Positions 1 to 6,486 of a stretch of DNA of 10,369 nucleotides are shown in pieces. The position numbers and the translations under genes were made by a program. The notes beneath the pieces were generated by a model, which saw only the letters and a program-made list of their open reading frames with translations, ran no database searches and was not told the DNA's origin. Positions within the stretch are counted from its first letter, which is position 1; every line of letters starts with the position of its first letter. The stretch comes from an uncultured Selenomonadales bacterium (GTDB lineage Bacteria > Bacillota > Negativicutes > Selenomonadales > Selenomonadaceae), in NCBI GenBank assembly GCA_947165405.1, contig CAMVAG010000063.1, positions 1-10,369 on the forward strand, given 5' to 3'.

Positions 1-545
1 TCGCGTGCGGTGTAAGTCGGAGGATAAATCGTGAAAATATTTTCGCGCCGCTCACCGAAGATGTTGTCGCCGAAAGTCAACACGACCGGCTTGATATTTT
101 TGTTCGCCGAAAGTTTTTCCGCTTCCGCCAAAAATTTCGGAGCCTCTTTCGGATTGATTCCGTGCAAAATAAAAATCAGCGGCACGGAAATTTTTTTTAA
201 GTCGCTGTAATTCAATGAGCGCAAATATCTGTAAGTCGAAGTCGGGACAATCAGCGCGTCGAATTTTTTTTGTGAGAGCAACAGCTGACTGTACCAACGC
301 TGCCGATTAAATTCGCGTCGAAGAGAAGCCAAAAGTTTTTTCCAGCCGCGCGAATTTGTGTAAGTCACGGCATCGCCTTTGAGCCGCGTCACAGGCGTTT
401 GATAATCGAATTGGAACGAAAAATTTTCCGGAACGTAAAACTCGACCTCGTGACCGAGAGCTTTGAACTCCTCAACCAAAATTCTGTCGAATTCAACCTC
501 GTGACCGCCGGGCGTCATTATGTTTTCAAAAATCGCAAGCTTCAT
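1..545 (-). CDS. Glycosyltransferase-like protein, N-terminal part (cut by left edge)
   Basis: The frame opens with ATG at 545 and stays open for 181 codons to the left edge, so only the N-terminal part is visible. A good ribosome binding site (GAGAGGA on the minus strand, 553-559) lies 7 nt upstream. The protein begins MKLAIFENIMTPGGHEVEFD and continues with a segment reading EEFKALGHEVEFYVPE. This G-G-H then L-G-H-E-V layout resembles the N-terminal Rossmann half of GT-B glycosyltransferases such as GT4. A later stretch, SVPLIFILHG, fits a core beta strand of the same fold. The donor-binding C-terminal domain lies outside the window, so the assignment rests on fold-like features only. The start overlaps the 3' end of the DUF535 gene by 20 nt, so the two are probably cotranscribed and translationally coupled. 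It could also be another nucleotide-sugar or surface-polysaccharide enzyme. Confidence 0.5.
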   Translation of the reverse strand, partial: MKLAIFENIMTPGGHEVEFDRILVEEFKALGHEVEFYVPENFSFQFDYQTPVTRLKGDAVTYTNSRGWKKLLASLRREFNRQRWYSQLLLSQKKFDALIVPTSTYRYLRSLNYSDLKKISVPLIFILHGINPKEAPKFLAEAEKLSANKNIKPVVLTFGDNIFGERRENIFTIYPPTYTAR

Positions 546-1449
546 TTTTAAATCCTCTCAAAGTTTCCTCAATCGATTTATCCAACTCGTCAAGCAAAGC
601 AAACCGCCGCCGATATTGCGCGCGCTTGTGAGAGGGAATTTCTTCGACGGTCTTGCGCGTTTCAATCAAAGGCAATTCGTAAAATCTTTCGTCGCTCGTC
701 GGAAGGCCGCCCGCCTCTTTCCAAAAATCGCTGAAGGAAGTTTTCAATTTCCTGTCGCGGCGAACGTGATTGTTCGCGTAGTAGCCCTCGTTCGTGACGG
801 CGAAAATTTTTTTCACGCCGAAATTTCTTGCCACAGCCTGCGCGGCGTAGAGAATCAAATTTTTCGTGCGGTAAGCGTGGCATTTTTTTGTAATGCGCTT
901 GACAAGTTCTTTGGCGTCGTCGACGTTCGGTCCTTGCATGGCACCGATCCACATCGCCCAATCGCCTTCGTGAGTTTTTGCTATCCAAAATAAAATTTGA
1001 TAGACGGGCACCTCGTCGGGCAAGTTGAACATGACCGCTGCCAATCCTTCTTTGCGTTGACCGGATTCCGCGCACAAAACCAAATTCATTTCGCCGAGCG
1101 TCTCATCCAAAGTCATTCGCCACAGTTCAATTTTTTTATCGCCGTAAAGTTTGAGCATGAAGTCTTCGTTGAAACGCTCCGATAAAAATTTCATGTTCTC
1201 CTCGATAAGCCGCGCCCGCTCCTCGAACGTCGACCGATAATAAAAAAATGCTCGCGTCGCCTGCTCGTAGACAAACGGATAACCTTGCGCAACTTTCGAC
1301 AGCAATTCCGATTGCGCAAAAAATTTTTCAAGGCGGTTCATGCGTTGAGGATGAAGACAACACCTCGCCAAGAAGACTGCAAAACGATGAGCCTCGCGAG
1401 GATTGTTCAAGTCGTAAATTTTTTTTCCGAGTTCGATAAAGTTCGCCAT
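526..1449 (-). CDS. VirK/YbjX (DUF535) family protein
   Basis: A 307-residue protein. The later part carries the signature of the VirK/YbjX (DUF535) family: IGAMQGPN at about 168-175, RRDRKLKTSFSDFW at about 230-243, and EIPSHKRAQYRRR at about 270-282. The length suits the family, and the protein looks complete and soluble, with no signal peptide or membrane segment. In enterobacteria, members are linked to virulence-factor surface localisation (VirK) and to envelope or antimicrobial-peptide stress, but no biochemical activity is settled, so a specific function should not be assumed. I chose the ATG at 1449 because GGGAG (minus strand) sits a few bases upstream. An in-frame TTG at 1464 would overlap that ribosome binding site. 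A promoter at 1479-1487 fits this start. The downstream glycosyltransferase-like gene overlaps it by 20 nt, which hints at an envelope or polysaccharide role for the pair. Confidence 0.85.
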   Translation of the reverse strand: MANFIELGKKIYDLNNPREAHRFAVFLARCCLHPQRMNRLEKFFAQSELLSKVAQGYPFVYEQATRAFFYYRSTFEERARLIEENMKFLSERFNEDFMLKLYGDKKIELWRMTLDETLGEMNLVLCAESGQRKEGLAAVMFNLPDEVPVYQILFWIAKTHEGDWAMWIGAMQGPNVDDAKELVKRITKKCHAYRTKNLILYAAQAVARNFGVKKIFAVTNEGYYANNHVRRDRKLKTSFSDFWKEAGGLPTSDERFYELPLIETRKTVEEIPSHKRAQYRRRFALLDELDKSIEETLRGFKNEACDF

Positions 1450-1478
1450 AAGTTTTTCTCCCAAATCGTTCTGCGCCG

Positions 1479-1487
1479 ATTATACCA
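1479..1487 (-). promoter_or_regulatory. Extended -10 promoter for the DUF535 gene
   Basis: On the minus strand the sequence reads TGG followed by TATAAT, a perfect -10 hexamer with the TGn extension, about 30 nt before the chosen ATG at 1449. No good -35 hexamer lies 16-18 nt further upstream, which is common for extended -10 promoters. The expected RNA start is near 1472. This is read directly from sequence and not tested. Confidence 0.65.
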
Positions 1488-1502
1488 TAAACAAAATTAA
1501 AA

Positions 1503-1531
1503 TTGCATTGACTTTCACGATTTGATAAAAT
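1503..1531 (+). promoter_or_regulatory. Putative promoter for rnj
   Basis: TTGCAT (1503-1508), a 17-nt spacer, then TAAAAT (1526-1531) preceded by TGA, which gives an extended -10 form. The expected RNA start is near 1538, so the rnj mRNA would carry a leader of about 115 nt containing the whole 7-nt-repeat hairpin. An alternative TTGACT at 1508 has no well-spaced -10. The promoter lies back to back with the one serving the DUF535 gene. Confidence 0.5.
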
Positions 1532-1559
1532 GCCTTTAAGCGTTGAGAGTTCGGAAAAG

Positions 1560-1632
1560 CAATTAGGAATGCGAAATGCGCAATGCGTAATGAAAAAATA
1601 ATTGCGCATTACGAATTACGCATTACGCATTG
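1560..1632 (+). repeat. Inverted 7-nt-repeat hairpin A, in the rnj leader
   Basis: Two 34-nt arms (1560-1593 and 1599-1632) pair around a 5-A loop. Each arm is an array with AAT (or ATT in the other arm) recurring exactly every 7 nt: 1561, 1568, 1575, 1582 and 1589 in the left arm, and 1601, 1608, 1615, 1622 and 1629 in the right. The unit is roughly AATGCGN. Pairing is good but not perfect. The array ends 3 nt before the AAAGGGAGG ribosome binding site of rnj. The start of the left arm, CAATTAGGAATG, recurs exactly in the reverse complement of the right arm of hairpin B at 8416-8497, so the two look related. There is no T tract after it, so it is not a terminator. Confidence 0.85.
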
Positions 1633-1653
1633 TTAAAAGGGAGGAGATTCTAT

Positions 1654-3327
1654 TTGAGAATAGACCAACGAGGCGATAACAAACTAAAAATTATTCCATT
1701 GGGCGGGCTCGGCGAAATCGGCAAGAACATGACGATTATCCGCTACGGCGACGAAATGATTATGATTGACGCGGGGCTGATGTTTCCCGAAAATGATATG
1801 CTCGGCATTGACTTGGTTATCCCCGATATTTCCTACGTCATGGAAAATAAAACTTGCCTCAAGGCGATAATACTCACGCACGGACACGAAGACCATATCG
1901 GCGCGTTGCCTTACATTTTAAAAAATCTTTCTGTCCCCGTCTACGGCACAAAACTCACGCTCGGCATTTTATCCGGTCGGCTCAAAGAGGACGGAGTCGA
2001 ATGCAAAAATCTGCGTGCGGTGTCCGGCGGCGAAATTATAATGGTCGGTTGTTTCAGCGTCGGCTTCATTCGCGTGAATCACTCAATCCCCGATTCGGTC
2101 GGCTTGTCGATTAAAACACCCGTCGGCATGATTGTTCACACGGGCGACTTCAAATTGGATTACACGCCGATTGACGGCAAAATGACTGACTTCCGCCGCT
2201 TTGCCGATTTGGGAGCGCGAGGCGTTTTGCTTTTGATGGCCGATTCGACGAACGCGGAAAAAGAAGGGCACACACCCAGCGAGCGAACTGTCGGAGCAGC
2301 TTTCAATCGTGAATTTCAAAACGCGCCCGGCAGAATCATCGTTGCGACTTTTTCCTCGAACGTTCACAGAATTCAACAAGCGATTGATACGGCGATTCGC
2401 TATCGTCGACGCGTGGCGATTTTGGGACGCAGCATGGTGAACGTCGTTGCCACTTCCCTTGAGCTCGGCTACCTTCACGCGCCCGAAGGCACAATCATTG
2501 ACATCGAGGACATAAGAAGTTATCCCGCAAACAAAATCGTGATAATCACGACGGGCAGTCAGGGCGAACCCATGAGCGCGTTGACTCGTATGGCAATGAG
2601 CGACCACAGGCAAGTTGACGTTATTCCCGGCGACACTGTGATTATTTCCGCCACGCCCATTCCCGGCAATGAAAAACTCGTTGCAAAGACCGTCGACAAT
2701 CTTTTGAAGCTCGGAGCAAATGTGATTCATCGCCGCGAAGAGGGCATTCACGTTTCGGGACACGCCGCCCGCGATGAATTGCGCTTGATTCACAATTTGG
2801 TAAGACCGAAATTTTTTATGCCCGTTCACGGCGAACTTCATCATTTGGTTGCGCACGCCAAACTTGCCGAAGAACTGGGCATGAACCGCGAAAATATTTT
2901 AATCGGCGAAAACGGAGCCGTCATTGAACTTTCTCGTGACAGCGGAAAAATCGCGGGGCATGTCAACGCGGGCGTTATCATGGTCGATGGGCTGGGCGTC
3001 GGTGATGTCGGCAATATCGTCTTGCGCGACCGCCGCCAACTTTCTCAAGACGGAATTTTAATCGTCGTCGTGACAATGAATCGCGCTTCGGGCAGAATCA
3101 TTTCCGGTCCCGATATTGTTTCAAGAGGCTTCGTCTACGTCCGCGAATCCGAACAACTCATGGACGACGCAAGAAGCAGAGTCTTCCAAGTTCTCCGACG
3201 CTGCAGAGAAGAACAAATTTCCGATTGGATGACGATTAAGCTCAATATCCGCGACGCCCTTGCACAATTTCTTTTTGAACAAACACGCCGCCGCCCGATG
3301 ATTCTTCCGATTATCGTTGAAGTGTAA
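1654..3327 (+). CDS. rnj: Ribonuclease J
   Basis: A 557-residue RNase J, which combines endonuclease and 5'-to-3' exonuclease activity in mRNA decay and rRNA maturation. The metallo-beta-lactamase core has HGHEDH at residues 76-81 (zinc ligands), H143 in VNHSIPDS and D165 in GDFKLD. The beta-CASP insertion follows with ADSTNAE, ATFSSNVHRIQQ, GRSMVNV and TGSQGEPMSAL. HVSGHA and PVHGEL then complete the catalytic half, and SRGFVYVRE lies in the C-terminal region. All metal-binding motifs are intact, so it is expected to be active, as in J1-type enzymes. The start is TTG at 1654, because AAAGGGAGG (1636-1644) lies 9 nt upstream and the conserved KIIPLGGLGEIGKN follows within a few residues. A TTG at 1630 would lie inside the repeat hairpin and upstream of this ribosome binding site. 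The gene appears monocistronic, with its own promoter and terminator. Whether a second paralogue (J2) exists cannot be seen here. Confidence 0.96.
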   Translation: MRIDQRGDNKLKIIPLGGLGEIGKNMTIIRYGDEMIMIDAGLMFPENDMLGIDLVIPDISYVMENKTCLKAIILTHGHEDHIGALPYILKNLSVPVYGTKLTLGILSGRLKEDGVECKNLRAVSGGEIIMVGCFSVGFIRVNHSIPDSVGLSIKTPVGMIVHTGDFKLDYTPIDGKMTDFRRFADLGARGVLLLMADSTNAEKEGHTPSERTVGAAFNREFQNAPGRIIVATFSSNVHRIQQAIDTAIRYRRRVAILGRSMVNVVATSLELGYLHAPEGTIIDIEDIRSYPANKIVIITTGSQGEPMSALTRMAMSDHRQVDVIPGDTVIISATPIPGNEKLVAKTVDNLLKLGANVIHRREEGIHVSGHAARDELRLIHNLVRPKFFMPVHGELHHLVAHAKLAEELGMNRENILIGENGAVIELSRDSGKIAGHVNAGVIMVDGLGVGDVGNIVLRDRRQLSQDGILIVVVTMNRASGRIISGPDIVSRGFVYVRESEQLMDDARSRVFQVLRRCREEQISDWMTIKLNIRDALAQFLFEQTRRRPMILPIIVEV

Positions 3328-3363
3328 AAAAAATCCTCCGCCCGCTTGAGTGGAGGATTTTTT
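3328..3363. terminator. Bidirectional intrinsic terminator between rnj and the convergent operon
   Basis: CCTCC (3335-3339) pairs with GGAGG (3352-3356). The stem extends through A/T pairs out to 3328 and 3363, around a 12-nt loop. The A tract on the left and T tract on the right give a U run after the hairpin on either strand. It follows the rnj stop directly and also lies 12 nt past the stop of the minus-strand gene ending at 3376, so it probably serves both transcripts. Confidence 0.9.
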
Positions 3364-3375
3364 GTTGCAAAGATT

Positions 3376-4395
3376 TTATTCGGGTAATTTGTCGAGAAGT
3401 TTCAAGTTCGTGCCGTCGGCGAAAATTATTTCCGTCACTTCGATATGAATATCCTTTTTCTTGAAGCCGTGTTTCATTGCGTCGGCGTCGGCTCTCACGA
3501 AGGGATTCAAAGTCTTGGTCAAGTTAAAAATTTGAGTGCCCTGCTCGGCTCGGCTTATGTCGATTGCAAACGGCGCAATGCTTTCGCGGTCGCCTCTGTC
3601 GAGGACAACATTGCCGATAACTTTTGCAAGCGGCTTGTCGAAATGAACATCAGCCTTTATCGCGAGGTTGAGCGTCTGCGAAAAGCCGTATTCGTCGCCG
3701 CCCGCATTTTCAACAATGAAACTTTTTACTTTAAAAATTTCGTCCATCTTGTGACCAATCGGCGCGTTGAGTGAATTGAGCTTGCGCTTGAGCGAACGAC
3801 GATAGCCGCTGTAATAACTTTCAAAACCTTTTGCGTCTTTGATTCGCCAATCGTTTTCGCCGAAGGGCTCAAGTTCCAATTCAATCTCAAAATTGAATTT
3901 CATGTACGAATTGTAAAATATCGCCGTGACGATTCGTGAGCTGCCGTCCTTTTGCGGCTTGGAAATGCTTTTGATTTGGCAGGAGGTTATGCCCGATTCT
4001 TTGAAAAATTTTTGCGCGTCGGTTAAATTTTTCGGGAAGGTCACCTTGCCCGTCGAAATGTATTCTTCCAAAGCCGCCCGCCCGCTCGTCACGAAATCGG
4101 GCTTGAGTTTGTCGTAGCGTTGTTGAAGTTCGTCCATTGAGTAAGCGGTCGGGGCAAGCGTCGAATTTATCTGCGCAGTCAAAATTTCTTCAGCCGCCCG
4201 CTCAAGCAACTTGTCAACGTCGACGCATTTTTTGAAAGTTTCAAGTTCGCGTGCCTCGATTGCATGACGTGCGATAACTGCCGGATTGCCGCCGCGATTT
4301 TTGAGTTGCCGATAACTTTGATAAGCCGCGAAACCGACGGCAATTGTCACAATCAACAGGACGACGCCCGCCGCCAAAATTTTTTTCGTGTTCAT
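3376..4395 (-). CDS. Hypothetical membrane-anchored protein
   Basis: A 339-residue protein whose family I do not recognise with confidence. Residues 6-25 form one hydrophobic segment (ILAAGVVLLIVTIAVGFAAY) after MNTKK, with no lipobox cysteine. This is consistent with an N-terminal anchor and the rest of the protein outside the membrane. The next part, NPAVIARHAIEARELETFKK, recalls DUF2939-like regions, in which residues alternate around a helix with a conserved Asp-Val-Asp; this is only a resemblance. The middle is charged and mixed alpha/beta, and the last third (after about 240) is rich in alternating hydrophobic residues, suggesting a beta domain. The start is fixed by ATGA: its ATG (4395-4393) overlaps the trmD stop, so translation is probably coupled to trmD. 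It ends the operon at the 3328-3363 terminator. No function is assigned. Confidence 0.8.
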   Translation of the reverse strand: MNTKKILAAGVVLLIVTIAVGFAAYQSYRQLKNRGGNPAVIARHAIEARELETFKKCVDVDKLLERAAEEILTAQINSTLAPTAYSMDELQQRYDKLKPDFVTSGRAALEEYISTGKVTFPKNLTDAQKFFKESGITSCQIKSISKPQKDGSSRIVTAIFYNSYMKFNFEIELELEPFGENDWRIKDAKGFESYYSGYRRSLKRKLNSLNAPIGHKMDEIFKVKSFIVENAGGDEYGFSQTLNLAIKADVHFDKPLAKVIGNVVLDRGDRESIAPFAIDISRAEQGTQIFNLTKTLNPFVRADADAMKHGFKKKDIHIEVTEIIFADGTNLKLLDKLPE

Positions 4396-5072
4396 TTTAT
4401 CAAATCGGGTCTCCTGGTTTGTGTGAGGTTCAAAGCTTGAGCCTCGCGCCATTTTTTTATTTCAGCGTGGTTGCCCGACAACAAAACTTCGGGCACGATT
4501 TTTCCTTCGAAGTCTCGCGGGCGTGTGTATTGCGGGAAGCCGAGCAAGCCGTCGAAGAAAGAATCGGTCTGCGCAGATTCAGCCGAGCCCAAAACATTCG
4601 GCAACATGCGAGCCACAGCGTCGACGATAACCATTGCGGGCAATTCGCCGCCGGTCAAAACATAATCGCCGATTGAAATCAATTCGTCGGCAAGGTCGTA
4701 AATCCTCGCGTCGAAGCCCTCGTAATGTCCGCAGACGAAAATAATTTGGTCAAGCGCGGCGAGGTCTTTGGCTTTTGCTTGAGTGAAAATTTCGCCGGCA
4801 GGGTCGGTGATAATTATCTTGCGCGAAAAATTTTCTTCGGACTTGCTCAAAACGTCACGCACGGCACGATAGACGGGTTCGGGTTTGAGAACCATGCCCG
4901 CGCCTCCTCCGAACGGCGAATCGTCAACTTGCCTGTGCTTGTCGAAGGCGAAATCTCTAAGTTGCGTGAAGCGAATCTCCAAAATTTTTTTCTCGACGGC
5001 GCGTTTGATGATGCTTTCGCCGAAGACGCCCGCGAACATTTCGGGGAAGAGCGTGATGATGTCAATTAGCAT
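4392..5072 (-). CDS. trmD: tRNA (guanine-N1)-methyltransferase TrmD
   Basis: A 226-residue SPOUT methyltransferase that methylates N1 of G37 next to the anticodon, using S-adenosylmethionine, and so limits +1 frameshifting. It starts MLIDIITLFPEMF, the usual TrmD opening. KHRQVDDSPFGGGAGM (45-60), CGHYEGFDARI (114-124) and SIGDYVLTGGEL (133-144) form the trefoil-knot cofactor site. The C-terminal tRNA-binding part ends with TQTRRPDLI. All key motifs are present and the length is typical. The ATG at 5072 overlaps the end of rimM by 11 nt, and there is no strong ribosome binding site of its own, so translational coupling is likely. An upstream in-frame start at 5108 would add 12 residues the family does not have. 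The rimM-trmD order is conserved across bacteria. Confidence 0.97.
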   Translation of the reverse strand: MLIDIITLFPEMFAGVFGESIIKRAVEKKILEIRFTQLRDFAFDKHRQVDDSPFGGGAGMVLKPEPVYRAVRDVLSKSEENFSRKIIITDPAGEIFTQAKAKDLAALDQIIFVCGHYEGFDARIYDLADELISIGDYVLTGGELPAMVIVDAVARMLPNVLGSAESAQTDSFFDGLLGFPQYTRPRDFEGKIVPEVLLSGNHAEIKKWREAQALNLTQTRRPDLIK

Positions 5073-5553
5073 TTTCGTCGACCAAAATTTTTTTCGCGGC
5101 AATGTCAATCGATTTTACGACGGACTTCAGCGCGGGAATCAAAGTCTTGCCGTCGACCTCGAACACGTCGTTGCTGCCGGTCTTCAAAACATTTGTGACC
5201 GTTCCGATTTTTTTTTCGCCGTCAAAAATTTCGCAGCCGATAATGTCGAAGGTGTAAAATTCTCCTTCGGCAAGCGGCGCGGCATCTTTCCTGTCGACCG
5301 TCAAAAATTTATTCGTCAAAGCCCGCGCAGCTTCCCGATTGTCGACGCCCGCGAACTTCATAAAAATTTGTCCGCCGATGTGTTCGACTTCCTCGACGCG
5401 AAAAATTTTCCCGCCGACAGAAATTTTTTCCAAGCCGTCGAAACGCCCCTCAAAATCTGTCAGCGGAATTATTTTCAAAGTGCCGTCAAGCCCGCGAGCC
5501 GCGCCGATTTTCCCGACGATTATTTCAGCCGCGGATTGCAATGATTTTGTCAT
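5062..5553 (-). CDS. rimM: 16S rRNA processing / 30S maturation factor RimM
   Basis: A 163-residue RimM, which binds ribosomal protein S19 and the 16S rRNA 3' domain (head) during 30S assembly. The N-terminal domain has IIVGKIG, then GTLKIIPLTDFEGRF. The PRC-barrel C-terminal domain has FYTFDIIGCEIFD, GTVTNVLKTGSNDVFEV and TLIPALKSVV before the closing IDIAAKKILVDE. The usual Pro-His-Gly or His-Gly of the first motif is replaced: the sequence reads GAARGLDG, with arginine where histidine is common. The ATG at 5553 overlaps the end of ylqD by 29 nt. An in-frame TTG at 5541 is an alternative that would shorten the N-terminus by 4 residues. The gene sits between ylqD and trmD, as in Bacillus. 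Confidence 0.94.
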   Translation of the reverse strand: MTKSLQSAAEIIVGKIGAARGLDGTLKIIPLTDFEGRFDGLEKISVGGKIFRVEEVEHIGGQIFMKFAGVDNREAARALTNKFLTVDRKDAAPLAEGEFYTFDIIGCEIFDGEKKIGTVTNVLKTGSNDVFEVDGKTLIPALKSVVKSIDIAAKKILVDENAN

Positions 5554-5920
5554 CTTCCACCAAAATTTCTACATTCATTGCCTCGCGAAGATTATCGCCG
5601 ACTTTCAATTCGACTTGACGCTCCGTCGTGCCTTGAACAATTTCCGCGCCGAGTGCCAATTTTTCAAAAGTCTCTTTGCGACGATGAGCCTCATCCAAAC
5701 GCCCTTGACGAGGAGCCATTTCTCTGCCGAAGAAATTTCTGATTTGCGCCTCGTGTTGAGGATTGTTTTCCAATTCGCGTTGCATGTCGATGTTAATCTG
5801 CTTGAGTTCAAGTTCCATTTGTTCGGCGACTTTGGTTGCCTCGTCGACGAGCCGCGCACGAAGTTTTTCGGTGAGTTTTGCTTTCACGGTAACCGGAAGA
5901 ATCATTTTAATGCTGTTCAT
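5525..5920 (-). CDS. ylqD: YlqD family protein
   Basis: A 131-residue protein matching the YlqD family found beside rimM in Firmicutes. It opens MNSIKMILPVTVKAKLTEK. A long charged helical region (about 20-90) follows, rich in Glu, Gln, Lys and Arg and likely coiled coil. It ends with a beta-rich tail (VELKVGDNL, NVEILVEDDKIIAIRG). The function is not established; the position beside ribosome-maturation genes suggests, but does not show, a role there. A clear AAGGAG lies 8 nt upstream of the ATG. It is the first gene of this operon here. In Bacillus the order is ffh-rpsP-khpA-ylqD-rimM-trmD, so the upstream members are missing from this place. Its stop lies within the start of rimM, which suggests tight translational coupling. 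Confidence 0.88.
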   Translation of the reverse strand: MNSIKMILPVTVKAKLTEKLRARLVDEATKVAEQMELELKQINIDMQRELENNPQHEAQIRNFFGREMAPRQGRLDEAHRRKETFEKLALGAEIVQGTTERQVELKVGDNLREAMNVEILVEDDKIIAIRG

Positions 5921-5992
5921 TTTCTTAACTCCTTTTATTATGGTTGTAATTTGAGGCCGTCACGGATGACATTAACGCCCCCGCGAGGTGCC

Positions 5993-6055
5993 CTTTTCTT
6001 TGCTACTTTCTTTTGGGCATGCAAAAGAAAGCAGAAGAAAACTTGCAAAGAAAAG
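5993..6055 (-). repeat. Two-part palindrome in the ylqD leader
   Basis: An outer perfect 11-bp arm pair (CTTTTCTTTGC at 5993-6003 with GCAAAGAAAAG at 6045-6055) encloses an inner perfect 10-bp pair (CTTTCTTTTG at 6006-6015 with CAAAAGAAAG at 6022-6031) around the loop GGCATG. A 13-nt bulge (6032-6044) lies on one side only. It falls inside the transcribed leader of ylqD-rimM-trmD. The form resembles dispersed REP-like palindromes rich in the same CTTTCTTTTG words, but copy number cannot be judged from one window. No T tract follows on the transcribed strand, so it is not an intrinsic terminator. Confidence 0.75.
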
Positions 6056-6092
6056 TTTTTCAAAAATGTAAAAGTAAAAATCGACAACGCTT

Positions 6093-6120
6093 AGTTTAGC
6101 AGGTAATTCTTTAAAGTCAA
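6093..6120 (-). promoter_or_regulatory. Promoter for ylqD-rimM-trmD
   Basis: On the minus strand, TTGACT (6115-6120), a 16-nt spacer, and TAAACT (6093-6098). The expected RNA start is near 6086, giving a leader of about 165 nt before ylqD that contains the large palindrome. The promoter faces away from the ireB promoter, and the two -35 elements are separated by 16 nt (6121-6136). The rest of 5921-6204 holds no gene that I can support. Confidence 0.65.
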
Positions 6121-6136
6121 TCGTCAAAAGTTTTTC

Positions 6137-6166
6137 TTGTCACTGATTGCTTTTTTGGTGTACAAT
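6137..6166 (+). promoter_or_regulatory. Promoter for the ireB-ruvX-mltG operon
   Basis: TTGTCA (6137-6142, one base off consensus), an 18-nt spacer, and TACAAT (6161-6166, one base off consensus). The expected RNA start is near 6173, about 32 nt before the ireB ATG, leaving a short leader with AAAGGAG at 6191-6197. It is the only convincing promoter I see for the whole right-hand operon. Confidence 0.75.
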
Positions 6167-6204
6167 GCGCGAAATGAATTTGAAGTTTGTAAAGGAGTGA
6201 TTAG

Positions 6205-6486
6205 ATGAGCGGCGACGAAACCAAAACCGTCAGCGACGAAACGAGAATGTTCAGTTTCGGCGTCGAGGAGAATCGTGCTCAAAAAGTTATAAAGAATGCT
6301 TACAAGGCAATGACCGAAAAGGGCTACAACCCCGTGCACCAACTGGTCGGCTATCTTTTGAGCGGCGATCCCGCTTACGTGACGAGTTACCTTGAAGCGC
6401 GCAGCATGATTCGCAAAGTCGAACGCGATGAACTTTTGGAAGAATTGGTGCGTTCTTATCTTGAACGATTGGAGGCTAAGACGTGA
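6205..6486 (+). CDS. ireB: IreB family regulatory phosphoprotein (UPF0297)
   Basis: A 93-residue protein matching IreB (UPF0297, YrzL in Bacillus). The family signature is clear: DETRMFSF near the start, then GYNPVHQLVGYLLSGDPAYV and ARSMIRKVERDELLEELV towards the C-terminus. In Enterococcus, IreB is phosphorylated on N-terminal threonines by the Ser/Thr kinase IreK and affects cephalosporin resistance. Here the N-terminus has T6, T8 and T13 as possible targets, but no kinase gene is in view. AAAGGAG (6191-6197) lies 7 nt before the ATG. Its last codon overlaps the ruvX start. The linked ireB-ruvX-DUF1292-mltG order is conserved in Firmicutes. Confidence 0.95.
   Translation: MSGDETKTVSDETRMFSFGVEENRAQKVIKNAYKAMTEKGYNPVHQLVGYLLSGDPAYVTSYLEARSMIRKVERDELLEELVRSYLERLEAKT

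Noticed and set aside
520..993. A 157-codon plus-strand frame over the DUF535 gene
   Set aside because: The minus-strand frame there carries clear family motifs, and this one has none.
1560..1632. Heptamer array A as a CRISPR array
   Set aside because: The units are 7 nt, have no spacers, and form two inverted arms.
2083..2856. A 257-codon open frame on the minus strand inside rnj
   Set aside because: It lies wholly opposite the strongly conserved RNase J reading frame, has no recognisable domain or ribosome binding site, and its composition is that of a mirror frame.
6006..6031. The inner palindrome as a terminator of an upstream minus-strand gene
   Set aside because: No T tract follows on the minus strand, and the promoter for ylqD lies upstream of it.
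4885..6094. Two long plus-strand frames opposite trmD, rimM and ylqD
   Set aside because: They are shadows of three well-recognised minus-strand genes. Part of the second runs through the palindrome.
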